This document shows positions 26,949-34,951 of a stretch of DNA of 64,000 nt, piece by piece. Origin of the DNA: Sphingomonadales bacterium. GTDB taxonomy: Bacteria > Pseudomonadota > Alphaproteobacteria > Sphingomonadales > Sphingomonadaceae. The stretch spans positions 276,829-340,828 of the forward strand of contig JAIXWO010000026.1 of assembly GCA_027491235.1 (NCBI GenBank). The letters run 5' to 3'. How positions within the stretch are numbered: the first letter of the stretch is position 1; each line of letters starts with the position of its first letter. The translations under genes were made by a program, and so were the position numbers. The notes beneath the pieces were generated by a model. The model had not been told where the DNA came from. It saw nothing but the letters and a program-made list of their open reading frames with translations, and searched no databases.

Positions 26949-27611
26949 ATGCGCCTGTCCCGTTTCGTGCCTCTCGCTCTCGCCGCCGCGTCTTTCGCTG
27001 CCATTCCCGCAACAGCTCAGGTTTTTTACAAGCCACCGGCCTTTGCGGCGAAGCCCATCATGGCGCTGGAGCCGGGCTTTGACCCGGCCATGCCCGGGGC
27101 AACTCCGGCCGAACAAAAGGCGGTGCTGACCTGGAGCCTGCGTCAGGCCCTGCTGCTTGGGGCGCTTCAGTGTCACACCCAATATCCCACGCTCTTGGCG
27201 ACCGGCAATTACAACGCCCTCCTCACCAACCACGGAGAGGAACTGACCAAGGCCTTCAACACGATCAGCGGCTATTTTAAGCGCACCAGAAAAGCGCCCA
27301 AGGCGGCACAAGCGGCGCTGGACGCCTTTGCGACCAAAATGACGACGAGTTATTCCACGGTGCGCGGCCAGCTTGGTTTTTGCCACACAGCCGGTTGGGT
27401 CGGCAGGCGGGCCCTCTTTACGCCGCGCGGTCAGCTCTCCACCTTGGCGACCGAGCATCTGGGGGAATTGCGTGAGGCGCTGAAGCCCTCCATGGAGCAG
27501 CAGTTTCGCGGGGCAAGTATCGGCTCTTGGCTGTACACCCGACGCTTCCCCTCTTTTGATGCTGCATGCTGGGACCGCAAGAATCGGTATAATCTGAAGA
27601 AGTGCAGCTGA
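26949..27611 (+). CDS. Exported protein, unknown function
   Basis: 220 residues from ATG 26949 (another ATG at 26937 is directly adjacent to GAAGGA). Signal peptide MRLSRFVPLALAAASFAAIPATAQ. The mature part has helical segments and cysteines in ALQCHTQYP, LGFCHTAGW, ACWDRKNRY and LKKCS, four Cys that could form two disulfides. I recognise no family. It overlaps the following gene by 10 bp, so the two are probably co-expressed although one is exported and the other appears cytoplasmic. Confidence 0.75.
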   Translation: MRLSRFVPLALAAASFAAIPATAQVFYKPPAFAAKPIMALEPGFDPAMPGATPAEQKAVLTWSLRQALLLGALQCHTQYPTLLATGNYNALLTNHGEELTKAFNTISGYFKRTRKAPKAAQAALDAFATKMTTSYSTVRGQLGFCHTAGWVGRRALFTPRGQLSTLATEHLGELREALKPSMEQQFRGASIGSWLYTRRFPSFDAACWDRKNRYNLKKCS

Positions 27612-28486
27612 TCTCTCCCAATAGGTTCACCCATTTCGTCGCCATTGATTGGTCCGGCCAGGCCGTCGCCCGGCCCAAAGGGTTGGCGCTTGCCATCGCA
27701 GGGCCCGGCACGGAAGCGCCTCTATTGCAGACGCGTGACCGTGGCTGGTCTCGTGCGGACGTTCTGGATTGGATCGCTGATCTCGCCGCTCGAAACGTCC
27801 CGGCACTTATCGGGATAGACCTGTCTCCCGCGCTCCCCTTCGTGGATGCCGGTGCCTATTTCCCTGGCTGGTCCGAGACGCCGGGGGATGCCACCGCGCT
27901 TTGGCAGCTTGTGGAACACCTTTGTGCCGCAGATGAGCACATGTCCGGAAACGGCGTCGTGCGGCATCCAGAGGCGAAGCGGCATTTTCGACTTCACGGG
28001 GATTGCGGTGATCTCTTCCCCGGTGGGCTCGGCCGGATGCGTGTGTGTGAGCATGCCCAGCGAGAGATGGGCCTTTCTCCGACGAGCTGCTTCAACCTTG
28101 TCGGGGCCTCTCAAGTCGGGAAATCGAGCCTGACCGGCATGCGGGTGCTCCACCGCCTGCGTGGGCGCGTGCCCGTGTGGCCGTTTGATCCCGTGCCGGA
28201 AGGCGGCCCCCTCATCGTTGAAATCTACACCACCATCGCTGCCCGCACAGCAGGCGTCCGAAAAGGGCTCAGCAAGATTCGCGACGCCGCCACTCTGGAT
28301 GGCGCGTTGGATGGCCTTGGGTCCCGCCCCCACACGCCGCTTGCCCGCTATGATGACCACGCCACCGACGCCATCATCACCGCCGCCTGGCTGCGCAAAG
28401 CCCATCTCACCCCGGATCTGTGGCATCCTTCTGCCCTCACGCCAAAAATTGCACGCACCGAGGGCTGGACCTTCGGCTGCATTTGA
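27602..28486 (+). CDS. DUF429-like predicted RNase H-fold protein
   Basis: 294 residues from GTG 27602. The N-terminal HFVAIDWSG (DxSG) and central IGIDLSPALPF, together with the C-terminal YDDHATDAIITAAWL, place catalytic-type acidic residues in the order expected for an RNase H-like fold, similar to DUF429-type proteins. SQVGKSSLTGMRVLHRL resembles the conserved middle segment of that family (QVG..S..GM). The function is uncertain; nuclease activity would be an inference. It ends just before a tRNA-Thr gene. Confidence 0.65.
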   Translation: MQLISPNRFTHFVAIDWSGQAVARPKGLALAIAGPGTEAPLLQTRDRGWSRADVLDWIADLAARNVPALIGIDLSPALPFVDAGAYFPGWSETPGDATALWQLVEHLCAADEHMSGNGVVRHPEAKRHFRLHGDCGDLFPGGLGRMRVCEHAQREMGLSPTSCFNLVGASQVGKSSLTGMRVLHRLRGRVPVWPFDPVPEGGPLIVEIYTTIAARTAGVRKGLSKIRDAATLDGALDGLGSRPHTPLARYDDHATDAIITAAWLRKAHLTPDLWHPSALTPKIARTEGWTFGCI

Positions 28487-28508
28487 GGCTAGAGGCGCAA
28501 ATCCACGG

Positions 28509-28584
<76 letters not shown>

Positions 28585-29100
28585 TGGTTTTCCGTTGTTT
28601 TTTAGAGCACTTTGCGCTTTCTGCGCGCATGCAGGACGGACATTTGACGGACACTTGGGTTGTTTGGGTGTTCGCGGTGTGTGTTGAAACCGACCCCCAC
28701 CCCCCTTCGGATTTTGTGAACGTCAGGCCCCTATTGGGGCGGACCCCCTATTCCTGCTGACGGCCCCCACGCGTCCTGTCGACATAGATGCGTTTCATTC
28801 ACAGGCATCTCTGCCTTCGTGTCGTTCACATCCCGGCGTCTCAGCCCAATTCTGACAGCGTCTCGATCAAAATCTTCTCTGGGCGTCGTCGGTATAAATG
28901 GTCTTTCGAACATGACCTTAGCCAATGAAATGACCTGAGCCAATTTGGCCACATTCTCCAACCGAATTGAAAGGGACAGTTGTTGACGATGTAAAAATCC
29001 AACGATAGCTAATTTACAATATGTCATAACTCTCATGTCAACTTCTCGGCATCGGCGCTGGCATATGAAAAGGTCCACATCGACATTGGAGTTATTCAAT
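28585..29100 (+). other. Low-coding region after tRNA-Thr
   Basis: This 516-bp region downstream of the tRNA has no convincing gene. It contains the segment GGACGGACATTTGACGGACA right after the tRNA, a kind of remnant often seen beside tRNA genes that served as attachment sites, but no integrase or flanking direct repeat is visible. A minus-strand open frame (28731-29216) overlaps the next real gene and lacks any recognisable domain or ribosome site, so I left it out. The last 100 bp are AT-rich and hold the promoter and GGAG site of the next gene. Confidence 0.5.
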
Positions 29101-29328
29101 ATGTTTAAGACACTATCTGCCTCGCTCGTTGCGTTGTCGCTCGTTGCTGTTGCCCAGCCCGCTTCGGCGCAGGTTCTCGTCAAAAAATTGCCGCCTAAGA
29201 TTCTTCCGGTGATCACGCCTCGTCCGATAAAGGTGCCGACACTGGCAGAAAAGGCAGCAGCTGAAGCAGCGGCAAAGGCAGCAGCAGAAAAAGCAGCAGC
29301 AGAAGCAAAAGCTGCAGCCGGAAACTAA
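29101..29328 (+). CDS. Small secreted Ala/Lys-rich protein, tandem copy 1
   Basis: 75 residues from ATG 29101, 9 nt after GGAG. The signal peptide (MFKTLSASLVALSLVAVAQ, cleaved after PASAQ) is nearly identical to that of the next gene. The mature part is short: a proline/lysine-rich stretch (VKKLPPKILPVITPRPIKVP) followed by a helical Ala/Lys/Glu repeat (A-E-K-A-A-A-E type units). No domain is recognised. Upstream ATGs in the same frame exist but would spoil the signal peptide. Confidence 0.75.
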   Translation: MFKTLSASLVALSLVAVAQPASAQVLVKKLPPKILPVITPRPIKVPTLAEKAAAEAAAKAAAEKAAAEAKAAAGN

Positions 29329-29354
29329 GACAAGTCTAATATCAAACTTGAGCT

Positions 29355-29377
29355 AGGGCCGTACATTGTGCGGCCCT
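29355..29377 (+). terminator. Stem-loop terminator, copy 1
   Basis: AGGGCCG / CGGCCCT stem with a 9-nt loop 26 bp after the first small gene. The whole segment from the stop to CTGGCACTT is nearly identical to that after copy 2. It lacks a long T tract, so termination strength is uncertain. Confidence 0.65.
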
Positions 29378-29492
29378 GGCACTTTATCTTACTTCTTGGT
29401 TGATCTGCGCTGAAGGCAAATTAACGGGAGGCCGCGATACGCCCTCACTTGCAAGCTCAGCTTAATTTTACACTGACTTGGAGTTATTCATT

Positions 29493-29870
29493 ATGTTTAA
29501 GGCACTATCCGCCTCGCTCGTCACGATGTCCCTCATTGCGGTTGCACAACCCGCTTCGGCGCAAGAGACTAGCGTGCTCAGAGAAATCACCAGTTTGTGT
29601 CCAAAAGGGTTCGCCACTGATCTCACTTTCTTTAACAAAATCGTGACCGTCAGGGGGATCGTAGCCAAAATACAAGCTGTGGCCTTCGAGGGTGATGAAA
29701 AATGTTACACAACGGTGGGCGGTAACGCGACTTTTTCAACTACTGGCTGGAATTCTGCCACTACGTTGAACGCTGTTTTTGTAGACATGAGGACAGCGAT
29801 AAAGCCGTCTATGAAGTGCGTTATTACTGTCACCAAAGGGTTGGTAACTGGGTTGCATTGCACAGGCTAA
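29493..29870 (+). CDS. Small secreted protein, tandem copy 2
   Basis: 125 residues from ATG 29493, again 9 nt after GGAG. The signal peptide MFKALSASLVTMSLIAVAQ is almost the same as that of copy 1, but the mature part is unrelated: a beta-rich 100-residue domain with three cysteines (C in ITSLCPKGF, KCYTTVGG, MKCVITVT) plus C in LHCTG. FFNKIVTVRGIVAKIQAVAF suggests a small OB-like barrel but this is a guess. Paired with copy 1, only leader and 3' hairpin are shared. Confidence 0.78.
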   Translation: MFKALSASLVTMSLIAVAQPASAQETSVLREITSLCPKGFATDLTFFNKIVTVRGIVAKIQAVAFEGDEKCYTTVGGNATFSTTGWNSATTLNAVFVDMRTAIKPSMKCVITVTKGLVTGLHCTG

Positions 29871-29885
29871 TATCAAACTTCAGCT

Positions 29886-29908
29886 AGGGCCGTGCTTTGT
29901 GCGGCCCT
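29886..29908 (+). terminator. Stem-loop terminator, copy 2
   Basis: AGGGCCG / CGGCCCT stem with a 9-nt loop after the second small gene, followed by CACTTCCCTTTT. It is the duplicated partner of the hairpin at 29355. Confidence 0.7.
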
Positions 29909-30075
29909 GGCACTTCCCTTTTGCCCGCGTCGGGCGGCTGGCCGCCTATGGCCGCCTATGGCAGCATCGGCAGGGGCATGCACCCAATGGGGTGAGGCCG
30001 CACTGGCACCTGGAAGGGGTTTCCTGTAGGTTCCGCGTCGGGGACATTATCCCAACAGGAGCAGCTGCGCGGCGG

Positions 30076-30512
30076 TTAGTGTTTTGTGCCGACGATTGAA
30101 TTGACCTTGCGGCGCAGCATCGTCCAAACCAGCAAGAAGACGGGGATCACGCCCGCTGCGACCAGCTGCTTGTCTGGCACGTGGATCGCAGGTGCTATGG
30201 CGTGCAAGGTGTACGCGCGCAGGCCAACGGCGTAATAGCTGACGGCAACAACAGATAGCCCTTCCACCACGCGCTGCAGGCGCAACTGCCGCTCGGCATT
30301 GTTATCCATAGACGTGAGCAGCGCTGCATTTTGCCCCTGCACGACCATTTCGACCTGCGTGCGTCCATGCGCTCCGCAACGGCAACGAGGTCCTTTTCGA
30401 GCAGGGTCACCGGGCCTGACTGCTCCTGGGCGAGCGGCAAGCCAAGGAGGGCAAGGTTGCGGTCATTTCCCAATTCTGGAAGTTGGCCGATGATCCGGCA
30501 GAGGGCCTCAGC
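30076..30512 (-). pseudogene. DUF3422 family pseudogene (C-terminal remnant)
   Basis: The minus strand encodes the C-terminal part of a DUF3422 protein split over two frames. The upstream part reads EALCRIIGQLPELGNDRN to VAVAERMDA; after a single-base frameshift near 30360 it continues as TQVEMVVQGQNAALLTSMD, then RQLRLQRVVEGLSVVAVSYY and the two membrane helices. A stop (TAA at 30513-30515) closes the upstream side; the first about 300 residues of this roughly 420-residue family are absent. It is therefore 5'-truncated and frameshifted, a decayed gene. Confidence 0.8.
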
Positions 30513-30729
30513 TTATGCGGGAGTGTCTCACAATCCCGCATCTATGCACGTTATTGATTAACCTTATGTTTGCCCGATGCGAGAACCGCATGTTGGCCGA
30601 ACTTTGGGGGCGGGCGGGGTGTGGACCAGCTCTCCCCGAGGCCCGATCTCCGCACTGTTGCGCATTCGGCTTGCCGCGCCCCCCCAGAATGTGCGACCGA
30701 GACGGCACGTTGGGCGAGAGCGAGGGCTT

Positions 30730-31473
30730 GTGACGGATTTCAGGGCAAAATGTTGGGCGGACATGCCCGGCCTGATTGCGCAGGTCCAACAGACCGGCGA
30801 AGAGCTGGGCCTGCCCTATATTGCCGCGCAGGCGGATCTGGCCGATCCGCACCCAATGGCCGATGCCGAAGACCGGCCTTATGCCGAAACAACCTTCCGC
30901 TGGGTGGACCCGGCCTATCATTATTGGCGCGACCGCAAGCTGGCGCTGCAGGACACGTTCCTGTCGGCAGCGCGGCTGGTGGCGGAACCCTTTTATTATC
31001 GCGACGGAAAGCTTGCGACCTGGCGGGAAACGGGGCTGTTTGCACATATCGATTGCAGCAGCATTGCGGCCTACCCACTGCTGGAAGAGGCGATCATCAC
31101 GCCGGTCCACCAGCCGCGTGGCCTGATGGGCGCCATCGTCTGGTGTGCAAAGGAAGCGATTGGCGTTGAGCAGGTGTTTGCGGACAATGCCGCGCGGATG
31201 CACGCGCTCGCCGTCCGTGTGGTCGCGACGCATAATGAAGCGCGCGGCCGGCCCCGCAATGCGACGCTGTCTCCCACGCTGACGCGCCGTGAGGTCCAGT
31301 GCCTGCGCTGGGCGGCAGCGGGCAAGACCGATAGTGAGATTGGCATCATTCTTGATCTGTCGGTGTCCACCGTCCGCTTCCATCTGCGTAACGCGGCAGA
31401 ACGGTTGGGCGCCAAGGGCCGGGCGCAGTCGATTCAGGTCGCCGCGGGCCTTGGCTATGTGGGTGCGGCCTGA
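30730..31473 (+). CDS. LuxR family regulator with autoinducer-binding-like domain
   Basis: 247 residues from GTG 30730; the frame is open further upstream to 30577 without useful sequence. The N-terminal 160 residues resemble an Autoind_bind domain (aromatic-rich FRWVDPAYHYWRDRK, YRDGKLATWRETGLFAHIDC, PVHQPRGLMGAIVW). The C-terminal helix-turn-helix is LTRREVQCLRWAAAGKTDSE then DLSVSTVRFHLRNAAERLGA. No synthase gene is near, so it would be a solo receptor, sensing AHL or another ligand. Adjacent to the DUF3422 remnant on the other strand. Confidence 0.82.
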   Translation: MTDFRAKCWADMPGLIAQVQQTGEELGLPYIAAQADLADPHPMADAEDRPYAETTFRWVDPAYHYWRDRKLALQDTFLSAARLVAEPFYYRDGKLATWRETGLFAHIDCSSIAAYPLLEEAIITPVHQPRGLMGAIVWCAKEAIGVEQVFADNAARMHALAVRVVATHNEARGRPRNATLSPTLTRREVQCLRWAAAGKTDSEIGIILDLSVSTVRFHLRNAAERLGAKGRAQSIQVAAGLGYVGAA

Positions 31474-31544
31474 GGGTGTTGACAGTGTAAACATATTGCC
31501 TAACTTGGCGCTGTGGACTGTTCGCGCGTTCGGAAAGGTCGGGT

Positions 31545-32021
31545 ATGTCAGATATCAGGATGGGGCGTTGGACGGCGCGGCTGGAGGAGCCGCATGTGGT
31601 GTTCATCATCGGCATGCGGATAAACACGCTGTGGAAAGTGCATCGCTGGCTGCCTGTCATCCTTGCGATGGCGCGCATGCTCCGGGAGCTTTACCCGAGG
31701 CCAGAGCTTGGCTTTATGGGCGGCAAGACCTGGTTTGGTCGGACGATTGTCCTCATCCAATATTGGCGCTCATTTGACGATCTGGAAAATTACGCGAAGG
31801 CCAAGGGCTTGCAGCATCTGCCGGCATGGGCGGCATTCAACCGCGCCACCACCGGCAATGTTGATGTCGGCGTCTATCACGAAACCTATCGCGTGCGCCC
31901 CGGCGATTATGAGAATGTGTTTGTCAACATGCCGCCCACGTTGATGAGTGAAGTTGCCCCTGTTGAACAGGCGGGCGGCAAACTGGCCTCAGCCCGCGGG
32001 CGTATCGACGCTGTAAAGTAG
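31545..32021 (+). CDS. DUF4188 domain protein
   Basis: 158 residues. The whole chain fits the DUF4188 (monooxygenase-like) family: MGRWTARLEEPHVVFIIGMR, WLPVILAMARMLRELY, GFMGGKTWFGRTIVLIQYWR, the AYARAKG-like ENYAKAKGLQHLPAWAAFNR, GNVDVGVYHETY and YENVFVNMPP. It is a ferredoxin-like (dimeric alpha-beta barrel) fold with unknown reaction. It lies 71 bp after the LuxR gene in the same direction and may be its target. Confidence 0.85.
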   Translation: MSDIRMGRWTARLEEPHVVFIIGMRINTLWKVHRWLPVILAMARMLRELYPRPELGFMGGKTWFGRTIVLIQYWRSFDDLENYAKAKGLQHLPAWAAFNRATTGNVDVGVYHETYRVRPGDYENVFVNMPPTLMSEVAPVEQAGGKLASARGRIDAVK

Positions 32022-32034
32022 CAGGAGACCGAAA

Positions 32035-32241
32035 TCAGGACGCGACGAGGGCGGCTGCAGCCTCACGTTCCGCCGTCCGACGGTCGCGTGCATCGCGGAT
32101 GCGGATTTCGCTATCGGCCAGTGCCTGCCAAGCGACTTGGGCGCGCAGATATTTGTCGCGCAATTGGGGAAGCGGCGAATTTCGCGCCGCTTCCGCGCAT
32201 GTTTCGGCCTGAGAGAGAAAATACTCGCCTGATTGTGACAT
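32035..32241 (-). CDS. Small conserved hypothetical protein
   Basis: 68 residues from ATG 32241, which follows AAGGAAAAGAA; an upstream ATG at 32256 is also open. The protein is an alpha-helical hairpin: YFLSQAETCAEAARNSPLP, LRDKYLRAQVAWQALADSE and a charged C-terminal helix. Similar short EYFLxQAxxCxEAA proteins occur in alphaproteobacteria, but the function is unknown. It is convergent with the DUF4188 gene (13-bp gap). Confidence 0.75.
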   Translation of the reverse strand: MSQSGEYFLSQAETCAEAARNSPLPQLRDKYLRAQVAWQALADSEIRIRDARDRRTAEREAAAALVAS

Positions 32242-32281
32242 TTCTTTTCCTTCCAAGAGACCGGTTTAGAATTGGATCAGC

Positions 32282-32437
32282 TCAGCCCACCATATCGATA
32301 ACGAGCCGCTGAAGTTCCCGGCGGGACAGAACGGGCGACCGGCGCCGCGTGTAACTTCCAATAGAAGCGTCTGAATAGGCAGGGGTATGGGGTGCCTGAA
32401 GGTTCAGGCCTTTGGTCTTATAACTTGATTTAAACAT
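32282..32437 (-). CDS. 51-residue basic protein (short gene)
   Basis: A frame too short for standard cutoffs: ATG 32437 follows AGGA by 5 nt and runs to TGA 32282. The protein starts MFKSSYKTKGLNLQAPHTPA, then has SIGSYTRRRSPVLSRRELQR and ends in LVIDMVG. It is basic, with no membrane segment. The C-terminal SRRELxxLVxDMVG pattern looks conserved in character (an amphipathic helix). It sits between the infA-like gene and the 68-residue gene on the same strand, suggesting one polycistronic unit of small proteins. Function unknown. Confidence 0.6.
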   Translation of the reverse strand: MFKSSYKTKGLNLQAPHTPAYSDASIGSYTRRRSPVLSRRELQRLVIDMVG

Positions 32438-32482
32438 GTATTTCCTAGGCGCAAAATCGCGCCAAAATGTGGGGGCAGGCGA

Positions 32483-32746
32483 CTAACGCCGCCTGCGCTG
32501 CGGACCACCCGGTCCGCCCCCTCCGGGACCCTTGTCGCGGTAAACGATCCGGCCCTTGCTGAGATCATAGGGCGTCATTTCGACGCGCACCATGTCGCCC
32601 ACGACCGTACGGATGCGGAAACGCCGCATCTTTCCGGCCGTGTAAGCGATGATCCGATGGTTGTTTTCGAGCATGACGCCGAAACGCCCGTCGGGATAAA
32701 TCTCGTCGATCAGGCCTTCGAGGGTCATCAGATCCTCTTTGGCCAT
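32483..32746 (-). CDS. infA: Translation initiation factor IF-1 (paralogue type)
   Basis: 87 residues. The OB-fold of IF-1 is complete: [40 protein letters not shown] and [20 protein letters not shown]. It differs from canonical 72-residue IF-1 by several substitutions and by a C-terminal glycine/arginine tail (GPGGGGPGG then RRRR), as seen in second IF-1 copies of some proteobacteria. It binds the ribosomal A site at initiation or may act as an RNA chaperone. It starts 4 bp after the cold-shock gene stop, so the two are co-translated. Confidence 0.88.
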   Translation of the reverse strand: MAKEDLMTLEGLIDEIYPDGRFGVMLENNHRIIAYTAGKMRRFRIRTVVGDMVRVEMTPYDLSKGRIVYRDKGPGGGGPGGPQRRRR

Positions 32747-32750
32747 CGAG

Positions 32751-32957
32751 TTAAGCCGCTTCGAGGTTGACGGCTGAGGTTTTGCCGCGCTGATCGGTTT
32801 CGAGCTCGTACTTGACGCGCTGATCCTTCAGGAGCGTGCGCATACCGGCACGTTCGACTGCGCTGATGTGAACAAAGCTGTCCGTCGCGCCATCATCTGG
32901 CGAGATGAACCCATAGCCCTTGTCCGTGTTGAAAAATTTGACTGTACCGACTGGCAT
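32751..32957 (-). CDS. Cold-shock domain protein
   Basis: 68 residues from ATG 32957, 8 nt after AAAGGA; the longer frame to 33077 is noncoding leader. RNP1 is [11 protein letters not shown]2 is DSFVHIS, and the fold ends in [17 protein letters not shown], an intact CspA-type OB fold. It binds single-stranded RNA and DNA. It is the first gene of an operon with the IF-1 paralogue. The 230-bp leader between it and tRNA-Thr could form the temperature-sensing 5' structure usual for this family. Confidence 0.92.
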   Translation of the reverse strand: MPVGTVKFFNTDKGYGFISPDDGATDSFVHISAVERAGMRTLLKDQRVKYELETDQRGKTSAVNLEAA

Positions 32958-33190
32958 TGCCGATATCCTTTCACATAAGAATATTGCCCGCAGACAAGAG
33001 GTGCCTGCAGGGCGAAAGAAGCGTGGAAAGGAGCGGAGGGCCTTGGCCGATTGTCCCGTCTCAAGCGACGTTAGCAAGCCTCATATAGGTGATGTGCGGC
33101 AGGAATACAATGCGAAAGGCCAAAAGGCCGCTTCTGAGCGCCAGATGGGCTTGTCTTCACGCCCAAGCGCTGTTAGTTGCGCGCTCCATT

Positions 33191-33266
33191 GCCGCTTTAG
33201 CTCAGTTGGTAGAGCATCGCATTCGTAATGCGGGGGTCAGGTGTTCGAGTCACCTAAGCGGCACCA
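33191..33266 (+). tRNA. tRNA-Thr (anticodon CGT)
   Basis: 76 nt with encoded CCA. The acceptor stem GCCGCTT pairs with AAGCGGC, the anticodon loop TTCGTAA gives CGT, and the T-loop TTCGAGT is present. It is divergent from the cold-shock/IF-1 unit. Confidence 0.96.
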
Positions 33267-33312
33267 TTTATCTTTCCTATATCCGTCAGCTGTGCAGCGC
33301 TTTTTAGCGCCC

Positions 33313-34740
33313 TCACTCCACCACGCCGTGCCCATAGATATCATCAAACCCGGCTGGCCCTACGTCATGGGCTGAGGCGCGGAGTTTTGATTTGCAGCCT
33401 TCGGCCTCGCCACCGCCTGCGCGGCAGCGGGCGATCCAGGCGGTGATGTGGGGCGTGGCAAAGGAGGTGCCGTCAAACCGGGCATAGCCGCCGCCTGCAT
33501 GCGCCGCCGTTACCGCGACACCCTTTGCCGCGACCGAGATATATCGGCCGTGATTGGCATAGCGGTAGATGCGGTGGTCCTTATCCACGGCTGTCACCGC
33601 GATGACACCGGGCAGGGCTGCGGGGTAGGCAGGTGGCGCTGTTGGCCCGCCATTGCCGGCGGCAGCGACGACCTGAAGGCCCTTGGCGGCGGTATCTCGG
33701 ATCACGCGGTCCAGCACGGCGTTGCGGGGTCCAGCGAGGCTCATATTCACGGTCCCCACCTTATGCGAGAGCATCCAGCCCAGCGCTTCGGCAATCACAT
33801 CGGCGGAGGTGAAGGGCCGCGCGGCTGTGCCGCGAAAGATGTTGGCGGCGTAAATAGTGGCAGATCCTTCGTCTGCCAGCAGCGAGGCAACCGCCGTGCC
33901 ATGTTCAACGGGTGCTGTGGCAACGTTGCCCTCTGCCCAAGGGATGAGCCGCGCGGATTTGAGCGCGGCATGGCCGGACACAGCGGTGTCGATCATGCCG
34001 ACGGTCAGCCGGGCGGGCCGGTTGGAAAGAGGGGGCGCTTTGCGCACCGGCACGGCGCGGGTCCCCGCCATCATGTTGAGCCCGTAATAATGGACAAGGT
34101 CTGCCACGGCTGCGGGGTCAACGCTGCGCAGCGCCTCTCGCGCGGCCATGGCCGGCATCCCCTCGGGGGCGGAGAGGCGGAACATCTCGCGCCCGATATC
34201 ATCCAACTTGCGGGCTTCTACGACGCGAAAGCCGCGCGCCAGCATGTCTTTCAACGTGGCAGGAGAAAGGTCGAGCGCGACAATCTCTCCGCGGCGGACG
34301 GGAAAGCCGTCTTTGTCATGCTCGGCCTTCTCGGTCTCGCCCAGATCACGCATCTGTTCACTATGGCCCATGGAGTCGCCGCCGCGATCGTCATCGGCGT
34401 CGCTTGCGGCCTTTGCGATATCTTCAGAATAGTCCCCCTGCGCCTTGACCTGATCCTCGACGATCTTTTGCTGCTCGCGCGCGGTATCGGCATTCAGCTT
34501 GGCAAGGTTTTCTGCGGCTTTGGACGGGTCCTTGATGGCATCTGCCTCTATGCGAAGCCGGTCTTGAGCGGTGCGGGTGTCAAGCTTTTGAGACCGCTCT
34601 GCCGCGCGCTGCATCTCCCGATCGAGCCGGTCCTGCGCGCGGGTCGCCTCCCGCACCGCATCGGGTTCGCGCGCCGGGACCGCCGATGCCAACAAAGCAC
34701 CCATCAAAGTTACTGAAATAATGCCCATATTTTGTCCCAC
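33313..34740 (-). CDS. S8 (subtilisin-like) serine protease
   Basis: 475 residues from GTG 34740, 7 nt after AAGGA; the frame is open to 34776. A signal peptide (IISVTLMGALLASAVPA) is followed by a charged helical prodomain of about 120 residues, then an inhibitor-like domain. The catalytic triad is intact: Asp in VGMIDTAVSGH, His in EHGTAVASLLA, Ser in DGTSFATPHITAW, with the oxyanion Asn in AAAGNGG. It acts in the periplasm or outside. It is divergent from an ECF sigma/anti-sigma pair with which it may form a regulatory unit. Confidence 0.88.
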   Translation of the reverse strand: MGQNMGIISVTLMGALLASAVPAREPDAVREATRAQDRLDREMQRAAERSQKLDTRTAQDRLRIEADAIKDPSKAAENLAKLNADTAREQQKIVEDQVKAQGDYSEDIAKAASDADDDRGGDSMGHSEQMRDLGETEKAEHDKDGFPVRRGEIVALDLSPATLKDMLARGFRVVEARKLDDIGREMFRLSAPEGMPAMAAREALRSVDPAAVADLVHYYGLNMMAGTRAVPVRKAPPLSNRPARLTVGMIDTAVSGHAALKSARLIPWAEGNVATAPVEHGTAVASLLADEGSATIYAANIFRGTAARPFTSADVIAEALGWMLSHKVGTVNMSLAGPRNAVLDRVIRDTAAKGLQVVAAAGNGGPTAPPAYPAALPGVIAVTAVDKDHRIYRYANHGRYISVAAKGVAVTAAHAGGGYARFDGTSFATPHITAWIARCRAGGGEAEGCKSKLRASAHDVGPAGFDDIYGHGVVE

Positions 34741-34951
34741 AGGCTTTTCCTTCTCTTCCGCGTCAGGTCTCAACATCGCTTCAGGCCCGGGAGTCTCCTT
34801 GAGAATGCCGAACTATACATGAAACTGTCGGCAAGATAACGTATCCACGGTGTGTTTATTCCCGGGTGGCGCTTGTTTGTGTGGTCTGGGACAAATTTGG
34901 ATGAGCCGGGGGAATAATGCGGCGAACGGGTCGTTGTAGCGGAGAGTGTTT

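Noticed and set aside
28731..29216. 161-residue minus-strand frame over the first small secreted gene
   Set aside because: It overlaps a better supported plus-strand gene with signal peptide and GGAG site, and contains no recognisable domain.
30508..31494. 328-residue minus-strand frame opposite the LuxR gene
   Set aside because: It is the mirror of the LuxR regulator, which carries a clear helix-turn-helix on the plus strand.
33448..34716. 422-residue plus-strand frame opposite the S8 protease
   Set aside because: It is a mirror of the protease gene, which has an intact catalytic triad on the minus strand.
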